Shown here in pieces: positions 31,273 to 41,297 of a stretch of DNA of 64,000 nt (position 1 is the first letter of the stretch; the number at the start of each line of letters is the position of its first letter). A model generated the notes under the pieces. The model was not told the DNA's origin and ran no database searches. It saw only the letters and a program-made list of their open reading frames with translations. The stretch is from Rhizoclosmatium globosum. Lineage: Eukaryota > Chytridiomycota > Chytridiomycetes > Chytridiales > Chytriomycetaceae. Where the stretch lies: the NCBI GenBank assembly GCA_002104985.1, contig MCGO01000028.1:1-64000 (forward strand), given 5' to 3'. Position numbers and translations under genes: made by a program.

Positions 31273-32712
31273 CTATAAATATCCAACAAAACACTTCGGA
31301 AAAGCTCCCAGTATCGCTCTGAAGGCTGAGCTCGAACTCCCTTGCTCGCCAGTAAGCAGTGTCGACTTGATGCTCGTAAAGTAGTCTCCCAAAGTGTACT
31401 TCATCAAATCCACGAGCACACTTTTCCCGTTGCGAGTTCCTCCCGTGAAAATGTGGAACAGTTCATCCTTCTTGGTGCTGTGCAACGTTGATCCGAGAAA
31501 CTTGAGCAAGTACTCGCGCTCGCTGGTGTCTGGCTGGATGTCTTCAAAGAATCCCAGGATCTCGCTGCGTTTAAATGCATTCGCGGTAAAATCAAAGTCG
31601 TAGCCGCACGTCATGCTTATGTTGTCCGTTGGAGCAGCTGCGCGGAAGGCCTTGGCCTCGAGATCGTACACCCCGTTCGGGAATCCAAGGAGAGCCGGGT
31701 TCGCGTGCAGCAGTGCTTCGAAATCAGGAATTGCCGCCTTGAATTCTGTCGCTGCTTCGTGCATCACGTGACCGCGGTCTTTCGGGCTGTGCGTGCAGCT
31801 GTTTCAGGATCTGGTCCAGCCGGGCTTCTCTGATCTTGGCCAGCTTCGCGTCGGCAGTGTGTTCGCGGAACCACACTTTGGCACGTTCGTAGTACTCGGC
31901 CACTTCCTTCTTGCAGATAATAACCGAACAAATAAACCCACTTACCCTGAAACTCGCTGCTTGAACTGTTTGCGTCCAACCCACTGCTGATTTTGACGCG
32001 TTTCGCAGCCGAGAACTCAAAAGCAGTCGGCGCCAGTTGCATGTGATTCAAGATACTCGCGTCCCGCAACCATCCCACCAACTGCTCAACGGAGCTCGGT
32101 TCTAGCTCTTGCAAGTCGTCGTCAAGTGGTCGATACACTTTCGATTGTACCCATGTCGGATCCTTGTCCTTGTCTGCTGGTTTGTGTGCCAGAAGCATGC
32201 GCAACCCCTAGTTGTATACCGAAGCATCCAACACCTTGTCGTGAAACCTCGTGGAGGTGCTCGACCTGAAGAACGGCTCCATTGTCTTGAGCAGGGCTTC
32301 GGCTGTCTTGGAGTCCACAAGAATCAGTTCTGGAAACACAACGTGTATTTTGGGGCCCCTCGCAGACACAAACACCCGGCTCTCGAGCTGGTACTGGTCC
32401 ATCCATTGAGTCACTGCGTGGAGAACTTGGTGCTTGAGCTCCTGGTTGTCGTTGTTCTCGGTGGTGGTGTTCTTGTCGGACTCAAAGGAAAAGTCAAGAT
32501 CGACAAAGAACCGAAATCCATTTGAAGGCTTGGACACTCTCACTCAGAAAACAACGTTCCTTGCGAAGCACCACGGCACTTGCGTATTGTTTCCAGAACT
32601 CGTCGAGGCGGTCACGGGGAACGTAGAACCTCCCTCCTGCCAACGAAGTATGTGTTGCTTCGGCGGTGGTGCTCTTGTATTCCCACACAAAAGGCGCTTC
32701 CTTCTCTTTCAT
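31273..32712 (-). pseudogene. D5-like primase-helicase, copy 2 (broken)
   Basis: Read from 32712 leftwards. The primase N-terminus (THTSLAGGRFYVP) changes frame near 32540. FVDLDF, HVVFPE and DASVYN follow, then a TAG stop at about 32208-32210, then GLRMLLAH in the same frame. After about 32000 the linker and zinc region are deleted and frames shift into REHTADAKLAK. The helicase start (31767-31273) has GFPNGVYDLEAK and Walker A GGTRNGKS. It ends at the same LLTGEQGSSSSA point as copy 3, followed by unrelated residues and a stop. It keeps primase and Walker A blocks but cannot be functional. Confidence 0.85.
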
Positions 32713-33148
32713 GATTTTTGTTTTTGACTTTGTTTTCGTTTTCGATTTTTAAATACCTTTCAAGGGAGTGTGGGCTTGTGCGGGTGAGAGAGAATTGGAG
32801 AGAGTTGCGATCGAGCGAGTCAAGATGGCGAGACCGAGAATGGAGCCCAAACGATCCTCGTTCCAATGTTGACGAAACTGTTGATATGTTAGGGAACATT
32901 TTCGGGGATCGCGTGCTGCCATATTCAGTCGTTTCCTCCCTTTTTCGTTCGCCCTGTTTCTCCTGAGTTCGCCGTACCTAGGAAACTTGTGGATACTTTC
33001 CTTCAAACCATTTTCATCCCGCAACCGATTGTCGTTTTTATTTTGAACCCCAGAGCCGGGATTATAAATACATTTTCTGTACTTCGGCCTTTGTGTCAGG
33101 AAAAATAAAAACTATTATATCTCTTTTCTCGATTCAAGACAGACCTGC
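32713..33148. other. Spacer between D5 copy 2 and the Bro gene
   Basis: Holds the 5' flank of D5 copy 2, including GAGAGAATTGGAGAGAGTTGCG, similar to the GA-tract plus GTTAGGGTTGCG upstream of the Bro-N remnants. No gene was recognised. Confidence 0.4.
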
Positions 33149-34468
33149 TCACATCTCAAAGATTCTGTCCTTCACCCCTGTTGTCTTTTGAGACCCCATA
33201 CACTTAAACTGAGTCGTAACAACTCCTCCATTTCTAAGCTCTTTCCCAAACGTGATTGTAGTCCCGCGATAGGCGATTCCTTGCGTTTGAACGTGCCATT
33301 CACAGAACTTGGCAAAGACATCTGACAAATGAAAATTGGCACCCTTTTCATAACGGGTGTATGAATTGAACCATATCATAGCTGGAGTCATTGGAGTAGT
33401 TACCGAGTCATTGATTGAAGTTACATCTTCAATGTCTGTTTCTTCTTCTTCTGTTTTTAGCACCTGGATTCCTTCCATGACGCGTCGAATCAAGTCATTC
33501 GTCTTGATCGTAGCATAAGACGACTTGAGTGTGTGAATGACATGGCATACAATTTGCGTCACTGTCACAATGTAGTCGTCCTTCACTTCAAAGTGTTCGC
33601 GGTTTCCTTTCGCTCTGTACGAATCCAGGATGTAGTGAACAAGATCCTCAATGCGCTTGCTGCTATGAACAGGAAACTCGGCCACGCGCTCAATGTCTTT
33701 GAGGTTGCCTGTTTGTAGTGTCTGTTGTCGCGCCTTAGAGCTTTCATTCGAAGTTCGTCCAATCTTGAATACACCTGGAACGTCTGTAGTAAAGACGTAC
33801 ACTAATTCAGATTTTTCAATTTCATCATACGTCTTTTGTCGCATTTGATGCTGTACAAGTGACAATGTCTTTTGGAGTCCTTCCTTTTCGTGCATCAGTC
33901 GTTGCTTCTCTTGTTCTGCTGCTTGGAGTTGTAGCCTCTCTTGTTCTGCTGCCGCTGACATCATCCGCAGCTTCTCTTCCATGTCTTTCTTTCCGCGGAC
34001 TCGGACATCCTTGATAATGTTGATTATCCACTTCCGAAACAGCTTCGCCTTTTCTTTCCGCGATGCCAATAGAAAAGCATGCAGCCCTTCTTCCGTGAAA
34101 ACTGTAGTTCTTTGCTTCTGCCGGTTTGAGTCCAACACGTAAATGCTTTCTACGTCTTGGCCGAACTCTAATCCAAGACTCTGAATAGCAGACTGAACGT
34201 TAGTATGTTCCACAAAGTTGCAGATGTCATTGGCCTTGAACAGTGGATTTTCCGTTGTCCCATACATCTCCACCGTCGTTCCTTCATACGTCCCTGAAAA
34301 GAGATGTTGCAAAACTGGGACCGCAACGCCATTCGAATGTTCTTCCAACTTGTTGTTTGCAATGTCAGGTGCGGTGCTAGTGTTGTGGGTTGGCTTTGAA
34401 AACCTTGCCTTCTTTTCAAAGTATTGAGAAATGCTCTGCATGCTCGTTTTCGTGGATACTTTTTCCAT
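33149..34468 (-). CDS. Bro-N / T5orf172 protein with D5-like C-terminal domain
   Basis: 439 residues, intact, single exon. Residues 9-20 (MQSISQYFEKKA) resemble a degenerate PCNA-interacting box and are conserved in the decayed copies. Residues about 55-165 are Bro-N (NPLFKANDI...FTEEGLHAFLL...KWIINIIKDVRVRGK). Residues about 165-210 form a Glu/Gln-rich coiled coil. Residues about 222-300 form a T5orf172 (GIY-YIG-like) domain (LVYVFTTDVPGVFKIGRT ... HFEV). Residues about 362-439 are closely similar to the C-terminus of the neighbouring D5 copy 3 (FCEWHxQTQGIAYRG, FGKELR). Bro proteins bind DNA and regulate replication or transcription in large DNA viruses. It lies between two dead D5 copies on the same strand. 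The only intact virus-like gene of this cluster. Confidence 0.88.
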   Translation of the reverse strand: MEKVSTKTSMQSISQYFEKKARFSKPTHNTSTAPDIANNKLEEHSNGVAVPVLQHLFSGTYEGTTVEMYGTTENPLFKANDICNFVEHTNVQSAIQSLGLEFGQDVESIYVLDSNRQKQRTTVFTEEGLHAFLLASRKEKAKLFRKWIINIIKDVRVRGKKDMEEKLRMMSAAAEQERLQLQAAEQEKQRLMHEKEGLQKTLSLVQHQMRQKTYDEIEKSELVYVFTTDVPGVFKIGRTSNESSKARQQTLQTGNLKDIERVAEFPVHSSKRIEDLVHYILDSYRAKGNREHFEVKDDYIVTVTQIVCHVIHTLKSSYATIKTNDLIRRVMEGIQVLKTEEEETDIEDVTSINDSVTTPMTPAMIWFNSYTRYEKGANFHLSDVFAKFCEWHVQTQGIAYRGTTITFGKELRNGGVVTTQFKCMGSQKTTGVKDRIFEM

Positions 34469-34692
34469 CCAAAAGAGCGTAGATTGCTTTTTATTTATTC
34501 ACCATAGCGCTATTATCGATAACGTGGAGTTAGGAAGTTCGAGGTGTAAAAATTGTTGGGTGTCTGGGGGAGTTTTAAAAGGCTCAGGCTTTCTATTTTT
34601 GCCCTCAGAAACTTCCATTTTCATCCGAGATATCGCTTAATCCATCTCACAAAAAATAGAAGCCCTTCATTCACACCAAACGACCAAGGACG

Positions 34693-36090
34693 TCACAACC
34701 CACCAAGAATCCTGCCGCGAATACCCGTACTTTGAACTCCACCAATCTTGAATACCTCAGTCTGGATACCTCCCTGTCTGAGCTCCTTGCCGAACGTCTT
34801 GACTTGTCCGCGGTAAGCAATTCCTTGCGTTTGCATGTGCCATTCACAGAACTTGGTGAATGCTTCCGACAAATGGAACTTGGCCCCTGGATCAGCAGTA
34901 GTGCACGTGTTGAACCACATCAGCGCAGGGTTTGAGTCTTCGGCGTACTCGTTCGTGCTTGCAACCAGAGTTTCTGTCTTCTTGAGCCCTTCCGCCTTGT
35001 ACTTTGCGTACCATTCCGTGAGCAACAGCATCAACTGTGGCCTCCAATCCTTGATCCGTGTCTTGAGAGTCTTGTCCATCTTTCTTTCCATCGGCCCTTG
35101 AGAGTTTTCCATGGGAATGGTGCAACAATGAACCGTCTGCGGTAAAGAGCCATCAAGTCAGGACTTGCTGAGCTCGAACTGCCTTGCTCACCCGTAAGAA
35201 GTGTCGACTTGATGCTCGTAAAGTAGCCCCCCAGCGTGTATTTCATGACGTCCGCGAGCACACTCTTCCCGTTTCGCGTCCCGCCCGTGAAGATGTGGAA
35301 CAGCTCGTCCTGCTTTTCCCCGTGCAGATTCGATCCCAGCAGTTTCTGCAGGTATTCTCTTTCCTTCGTGTCGGGCTGAATGTCCTCAAAGAAGAGCAGG
35401 ATCTCGCTGCGTTTAAACGCATTCGCGGTAGAATCAAAGTCGTAGCCGCATGTCATGCTGATGTAGTCCGTCGAAACAGCCGCGCGGAACTCTTTGGCCT
35501 GGAGATCGTACACGCCATTCGTGAATCCTACGATTGCAGGGTTCGCGTCCAGCAGTGCTTCGAAATCGGGGACGTTGCGTTTGAACGCGATTCCGGCTTC
35601 GTGCATAATGTTTAACCATTCGCGCGGGTTCTTCAGTTGTTTCAGAATGTGGTCCAGCCGTGCCTCCCTTTGCTTCGCCAGCTTTTCGTCCGCTGTGTGC
35701 TCTCGGACCCAATCTTTCGCTGTCACGTAGTAGCCCGCAAGTTCTGTCTTGCAGAACCATTCCGCCGCATTGGTCTCCTTGATCCAGCGGCTGTAGCCCT
35801 CGCTGTACACCCACCACACATCTTTCGTGTCGGCTGACCGGCTCACCGCGAACTTGTCTTTGCCCAAGAAGTACAGCACGTCCCCAATGTCCGACGCGAG
35901 CCCGCTGAAACTCTTGAACACCACTGTATTTGTTTCTGTGTCTTCGAATAGCGGGGAGTTTGTGCTGAACTGAGCATCCAGTAACTCGTGGCTGTTGTTG
36001 GAGTAGTTGTTGTTGTTGATGATATTGATCTGAACATTGTTGTTGTTCGTCACGTATTTCGTCAGCGCTGGGTAGCTGTTTAACCCTAAC
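34693..36090 (-). pseudogene. D5-like primase-helicase, copy 3 (helicase part, internally deleted)
   Basis: The frame from about 36090 (ATG at 36053) starts in the Asn-rich linker (NVQINIINNNN), with no primase domain. It continues through REHTADEKLAKQREARLDHI, GFTNGVYDLQAK, CGYDFDSTANAF and Walker A GGTRNGKS. After LLTGEQGSSSSASPDLMALY it loses the rest of the helicase core. A frame change at about 35110 resumes in the C-terminal domain (WRPQLMLLLTEWYAKY...FCEWHMQTQGIAYRG), stopping at 34693. The left side abuts the Bro gene; the 5' end abuts inverted telomere motifs. Family role: replicative superfamily 3 helicase. This copy is inactive. Confidence 0.85.
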
Positions 36091-36118
36091 CCTAATTGCA
36101 GGGGGTAGGGTTAGGGTT
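36082..36118. repeat. Inverted pair of telomere motifs
   Basis: AACCCTAACCCTA (36082-36094) and TAGGGTTAGGGTT (36106-36118) form a perfect 13-bp inverted repeat around an 11-bp GC-rich spacer. This is exactly where the D5 copy 3 frame begins and the primase domain is missing. A GA-rich tract follows (36124-36150). Confidence 0.85.
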
Positions 36119-36150
36119 GGGTCGGAGAGAGAGCGAGAGAGAGAGAGAGG

Positions 36151-36497
36151 GGCGAGTGTGGAGATCTGGCGAGCCGGAGAGTGGAGATCCAGTGAGAATG
36201 AGAAATGGGAGTCGAGAATGGGACTGAGATTCTCCCAAAACTTGCGCGAAAACACCAATACACACACACCCTACACACTCACATCCACCTGAACAATCCC
36301 CACCTGAATGCTCGACAATTTGCTCCGGATTCTTCGGTGAGATCCTGTTGGTGCGTCTCGAGGACGCCTGAGCACTTGGCCGGACCTGCAAAGCCTTGTC
36401 GCCTGTGCTGAGCGAACCAGTTTATGGCAAAGAAGCACATTGACGTCAGGAGGGTTATTCCATGATTGTTTTACTAATTTTAGCGAGCAAAAGTGGC
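36151..36497. other. No gene recognised
   Basis: GA-rich then ACAC-rich DNA between the telomere motifs and the duplicated promoter segment. Confidence 0.35.
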
Positions 36498-36955
36498 AAT
36501 ACAGCGTTGACTGAGACTGCGATTGTCTGGAAAAAGAGGAAAGGCATAGCACAAGTACTTAATTGTATTGTATTGGTTGCCTCGTTCTTGGTGATGATCA
36601 GTGGACTCAGAGATGTTTGATAGACGACCACGCGGTCGATTGGTTGATCCCCCTGAGTCTATTTTCTCGAGTCTCGACTTTCCTTCTTTTGAGGTGTGTG
36701 ATTAGGGTTGCTCCATTTTATGGGTGTTGGTGGAGTAGCTACCTCTAACTGTACTCTTGTATGACATCAACACCAACAAAGTCCGCGCGAACGACAGGAG
36801 GTCTGCACTTAAAAAATGATAGTGGGATGGAGTAAGGACGTCGAGGAAGTGTCTCCGTCAGTAAGGTTTGGATGTTTCGACAGGTTAGGCGAAGAAACGT
36901 CCATCTTTTGCTGATCCCCACATGTCCTATAATATTCATTGATTGTTTTTTTGGC
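36498..36955 (-). pseudogene. Duplicated 5' end and promoter of the gene at 45202-45825
   Basis: About 455 bp nearly identical to 45672-46130. It includes the minus-strand start (MDQPID...VVYQTSLSPLIITK), the same short intron (GTACTTGTGC...CTTTTTCCAG on the minus strand) and the upstream region. The frame soon ends in unrelated sequence, so this is a truncated extra copy. Confidence 0.8.
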
Positions 36956-37561
36956 GGAACATTACTAACTGTATCTCATCGCTCTTCATCTCTTTCAATC
37001 ATCGCCTTCGCCTTTTCTTGATGCAACTTTGGGAATTGTAAGATACAAACGAAATAGTAGAACCAGCGAATCCAATCCTTTATTCCCACAGGAAAATGAC
37101 ATTCGGCATTAAAGCAACAAAGAGGCACGAAAAGCACATGGTATGGCTCCATCGCTCTTGTCGCCTTTTTTCGCTTATTTAGCGCTCATTTGCTACGTCT
37201 GCGCTGGGAGTTTGGAGTCAAGCTTACAGTTTCTTTGAAGTCTTCTGAAAGTATACTGGGACTATCTTTTCGAATTGATTTCCTTATTGTTTTCATTATA
37301 TATATATAACCGATTGTGCTAACGTGAATGTGATGTTGTCTCAAAGTGAAACGGTTTGAAACAGCGAAAGGAATGACAGAGTGGCGGTGGCTCAATCGTA
37401 TGTGTGTTTTCGAATCCCATACAATTAGAAATCCTACTAACTGTACATGTTTAATTTTTTCTTAATGTCCGTTTTATTGTCCAACAAGACAGAAAATAAT
37501 CAAAGTGGAGAAAGCCAAAGCGACACACATAAACTCCACTCATGATAAGGTGGCCCCATAC

Positions 37562-38425
37562 TTACATCATCTCAACGGCAACAGACGATGCATTGCGTTT
37601 CAAGATAGTTCCAGGATGAACAATTACAAACGCAAGCATGGCAACAACCATCATCCCAAAGTCGAAAACATACATATAGTTCTCGTTGCTAGCAATGGGT
37701 CCATCAAATCCATTGGCAAACTCAACAATTCGAAACAAAGATCGAACACAAACAGCTCCTCCAGAAACCATAAGCGTAAAGAAAAGCCGTTTCCAGTTTG
37801 CAGACAGCTCAGAAGGAGACGGTTCACCATCAGACTCCAACACCGTAGCCCGCTTATAAAACACAATAGCAATAGCCAAGTACGCCAAGAACGAAGCCAT
37901 CTGCAACCCAATACCTGCCAACAAGATATTTGTCCCCAAAGTAACCTGAGACGGGGACGTTGAAGCCGCGACCAAGAAAGCAGAACCACCACACTGCACA
38001 ATAAACGTAATCACATCCGAAACCACGAAAATGCGTGTGATCAAGTAATGTCTAATTGGGCTTGCACTTGGGTACGAAAAGTGGATAATCTTTTCAAGCA
38101 TCACATACTGCGTTGCGGCAATGAGGGTCGGTCCAAGGATAATAAAGCTTTGCTGGGATGCATACGTTGCGGTTTGGAAGGGATTTCTGATGGCGAGAAT
38201 TCTGGTGGAGTAACCAAAGGTTTCAAAGAGGCATCCGATGATTGCGGCGGTCATGTATGAGGTCCGGTGACGGATGGCGAGGCTGACATGGGCGACCAGG
38301 ATAGCAAACCATACAGCGGCACCCATGTAGGCCAATTCAATCATTGGCTTCGCGCCAAAGGGACTATTCTCGTAGTTTGGAGAACCGTCGGGGAGGTACA
38401 AGTCAGCAGCTGTTCTATTTCTCAT
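37562..38425 (-). CDS. RTA1-like seven-helix membrane protein, unit 1
   Basis: 287 residues with seven hydrophobic helices (for example AYMGAAVWFAILVAHVSLAI; HYLITRIFVVSDVITFIVQ; YMYVFDFGMMVVAMLAF). Family signatures are RSLFRIVEFANG after helix 6 and the HPG near the end. RTA1/RSB1-type proteins are fungal membrane proteins linked to lipid or sphingoid-base export and azole or 7-aminocholesterol resistance. The final codons ATGATGTAAGTATGG contain a GTAAGT donor, so a short extra 3' exon is possible. Identical to the unit 2 copy. Confidence 0.88.
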   Translation of the reverse strand: MRNRTAADLYLPDGSPNYENSPFGAKPMIELAYMGAAVWFAILVAHVSLAIRHRTSYMTAAIIGCLFETFGYSTRILAIRNPFQTATYASQQSFIILGPTLIAATQYVMLEKIIHFSYPSASPIRHYLITRIFVVSDVITFIVQCGGSAFLVAASTSPSQVTLGTNILLAGIGLQMASFLAYLAIAIVFYKRATVLESDGEPSPSELSANWKRLFFTLMVSGGAVCVRSLFRIVEFANGFDGPIASNENYMYVFDFGMMVVAMLAFVIVHPGTILKRNASSVAVEMM

Positions 38426-39285
38426 TCAGTCCAAGTTTTTTTTACGAGGGTGATTATGATATTTGAAGGTCAGCTTAAAAATCACTTCCAGTCGGAAGAC
38501 CCACGAAAAATCGCAGTTTTGCATATATCACCACATTGCCCCAACTAAAACTTGGAACTATTTCTGGCAATACTTGAAAAGCGGAATGCTTGGATTTCCT
38601 TTTTTAACCAAGAAAAGCTGCCTCAGGACGGACAGTGCTTTCCACAAGGCATATTGGGATTTCAAGTTCGAAAGTATTTCAATCAATCAAATACCTAGTA
38701 AAATCAGCTTCATCTCTTTCAATCATCGCCTTCGCCTTTTCTTGATGCAACTTTGGGAATTGTAAGATACAAACGAAATAGTAGAACCAGCGAATCCAAT
38801 CCTTTATTCCCACAGGAAAATGACATTCGGCATTAAAGCAACAAAGAGGCACGAAAAGCACATGGTATGGCTCCATCGCTCTTGTCGCCTTTTTTCGCTT
38901 ATTTAGCGCTCATTTGCTACGTCTGCGCTGGGAGTTTGGAGTCAAGCTTACAGTTTCTTTGAAGTCTTCTGAAAGTATACTGGGACTATCTTTTCGAATT
39001 GATTTCCTTATTGTTTTCATTATATATATATAACCGATTGTGCTAACGTGAATGTGATGTTGTCTCAAAGTGAAACGGTTTGAAACAGCGAAAGGAATGA
39101 CAGAGTGGCGGTGGCTCAATCGTATGTGTGTTTTCGAATCCCATACAATTAGAAATCCTACTAACTGTACATGTTTAATTTTTTCTTAATGTCCGTTTTA
39201 TTGTCCAACAAGACAGAAAATAATCAAAGTGGAGAAAGCCAAAGCGACACACATAAACTCCACTCATGATAAGGTGGCCCCATAC

Positions 39286-40149
39286 TTACATCATCTCAAC
39301 GGCAACAGACGATGCATTGCGTTTCAAGATAGTTCCAGGATGAACAATTACAAACGCAAGCATGGCAACAACCATCATCCCAAAGTCGAAAACATACATA
39401 TAGTTCTCGTTGCTAGCAATGGGTCCATCAAATCCATTGGCAAACTCAACAATTCGAAACAAAGATCGAACACAAACAGCTCCTCCAGAAACCATAAGCG
39501 TAAAGAAAAGCCGTTTCCAGTTTGCAGACAGCTCAGAAGGAGACGGTTCACCATCAGACTCCAACACCGTAGCCCGCTTATAAAACACAATAGCAATAGC
39601 CAAGTACGCCAAGAACGAAGCCATCTGCAACCCAATACCTGCCAACAAGATATTTGTCCCCAAAGTAACCTGAGACGGGGACGTTGAAGCCGCGACCAAG
39701 AAAGCAGAACCACCACACTGCACAATAAACGTAATCACATCCGAAACCACGAAAATGCGTGTGATCAAGTAATGTCTAATTGGGCTTGCACTTGGGTACG
39801 AAAAGTGGATAATCTTTTCAAGCATCACATACTGCGTTGCGGCAATGAGGGTCGGTCCAAGGATAATAAAGCTTTGCTGGGATGCATACGTTGCGGTTTG
39901 GAAGGGATTTCTGATGGCGAGAATTCTGGTGGAGTAACCAAAGGTTTCAAAGAGGCATCCGATGATTGCGGCGGTCATGTATGAGGTCCGGTGACGGATG
40001 GCGAGGCTGACATGGGCGACCAGGATAGCAAACCATACAGCGGCACCCATGTAGGCCAATTCAATCATTGGCTTCGCGCCAAAGGGACTATTCTCGTAGT
40101 TTGGAGAACCGTCGGGGAGGTACAAGTCAGCAGCTGTTCTATTTCTCAT
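39286..40149 (-). CDS. RTA1-like seven-helix membrane protein, unit 2
   Basis: Identical in protein and, where checked, DNA to the copy at 37562-38425, including flanks. Both copies are intact, so gene dosage of this presumed lipid exporter would be raised if the array is real. Confidence 0.88.
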   Translation of the reverse strand: MRNRTAADLYLPDGSPNYENSPFGAKPMIELAYMGAAVWFAILVAHVSLAIRHRTSYMTAAIIGCLFETFGYSTRILAIRNPFQTATYASQQSFIILGPTLIAATQYVMLEKIIHFSYPSASPIRHYLITRIFVVSDVITFIVQCGGSAFLVAASTSPSQVTLGTNILLAGIGLQMASFLAYLAIAIVFYKRATVLESDGEPSPSELSANWKRLFFTLMVSGGAVCVRSLFRIVEFANGFDGPIASNENYMYVFDFGMMVVAMLAFVIVHPGTILKRNASSVAVEMM

Positions 40150-41009
40150 TCAGTCCAAGTTTTTTTTACGAGGGTGATTATGATATTTGAAGGTCAGCTT
40201 AAAAATCACTTCCAGTCGGAAGACCCACGAAAAATCGCAGTTTTGCATATATCACCACATTGCCCCAACTAAAACTTGGAACTATTTCTGGCAATACTTG
40301 AAAAGCGGAATGCTTGGATTTCCTTTTTTAACCAAGAAAAGCTGCCTCAGGACGGACAGTGCTTTCCACAAGGCATATTGGGATTTCAAGTTCGAAAGTA
40401 TTTCAATCAATCAAATACCTAGTAAAATCAGCTTCATCTCTTTCAATCATCGCCTTCGCCTTTTCTTGATGCAACTTTGGGAATTGTAAGATACAAACGA
40501 AATAGTAGAACCAGCGAATCCAATCCTTTATTCCCACAGGAAAATGACATTCGGCATTAAAGCAACAAAGAGGCACGAAAAGCACATGGTATGGCTCCAT
40601 CGCTCTTGTCGCCTTTTTTCGCTTATTTAGCGCTCATTTGCTACGTCTGCGCTGGGAGTTTGGAGTCAAGCTTACAGTTTCTTTGAAGTCTTCTGAAAGT
40701 ATACTGGGACTATCTTTTCGAATTGATTTCCTTATTGTTTTCATTATATATATATAACCGATTGTGCTAACGTGAATGTGATGTTGTCTCAAAGTGAAAC
40801 GGTTTGAAACAGCGAAAGGAATGACAGAGTGGCGGTGGCTCAATCGTATGTGTGTTTTCGAATCCCATACAATTAGAAATCCTACTAACTGTACATGTTT
40901 AATTTTTTCTTAATGTCCGTTTTATTGTCCAACAAGACAGAAAATAATCAAAGTGGAGAAAGCCAAAGCGACACACATAAACTCCACTCATGATAAGGTG
41001 GCCCCATAC

Positions 41010-41224
41010 TTACATCATCTCAACGGCAACAGACGATGCATTGCGTTTCAAGATAGTTCCAGGATGAACAATTACAAACGCAAGCATGGCAACAACCATC
41101 ATCCCAAAGTCGAAAACATACATATAGTTCTCGTTGCTAGCAATGGGTCCATCAAATCCATTGGCAAACTCAACAATTCGAAACAAAGATCGAACACAAA
41201 CAGCTCCTCCAGAAACCATAAGCG
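41010..41224 (-). pseudogene. RTA1-like gene, truncated third copy
   Basis: Only the C-terminal part survives (from TLMVSGGAVC to the stop). The break at 41224/41225 joins it to AGCATATTTGCGG, apparently from the upstream side of the transcription-factor gene. Confidence 0.85.
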
Positions 41225-41297
41225 AGCATATTTGCGGTATACTGTTTGTTGTTGTCAAACATCCTATGTGTTTCTAATTTAAAATTTGTAAAACAGA

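Larger units (their letters stand above)
36984..41224. repeat. Tandem array of a 1,724-bp unit (about 2.46 copies)
   Basis: Units at 36984-38707 and 38708-40431, and a partial unit at 40432-41224 (793 bp). All checked stretches are identical at offset 1,724. Each full unit holds one RTA1-like gene and its flanks. The last unit breaks inside the gene and runs into the transcription-factor remnant. Either a very recent duplication or an assembly effect. Confidence 0.93.

Noticed and set aside
37370..37430. tRNA-like string (GACAGAGTGGC ... TTTTCGAATCCC) in the 1,724-bp unit
   Set aside because: It recalls tRNA A-box and B-box motifs, but I could not pair acceptor, anticodon and T stems into a cloverleaf.
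37505..37963. 152-residue plus-strand frame in the RTA1 unit (also 39229-39687)
   Set aside because: Antisense to the RTA1-like gene; His/Arg/Asn-rich shadow.
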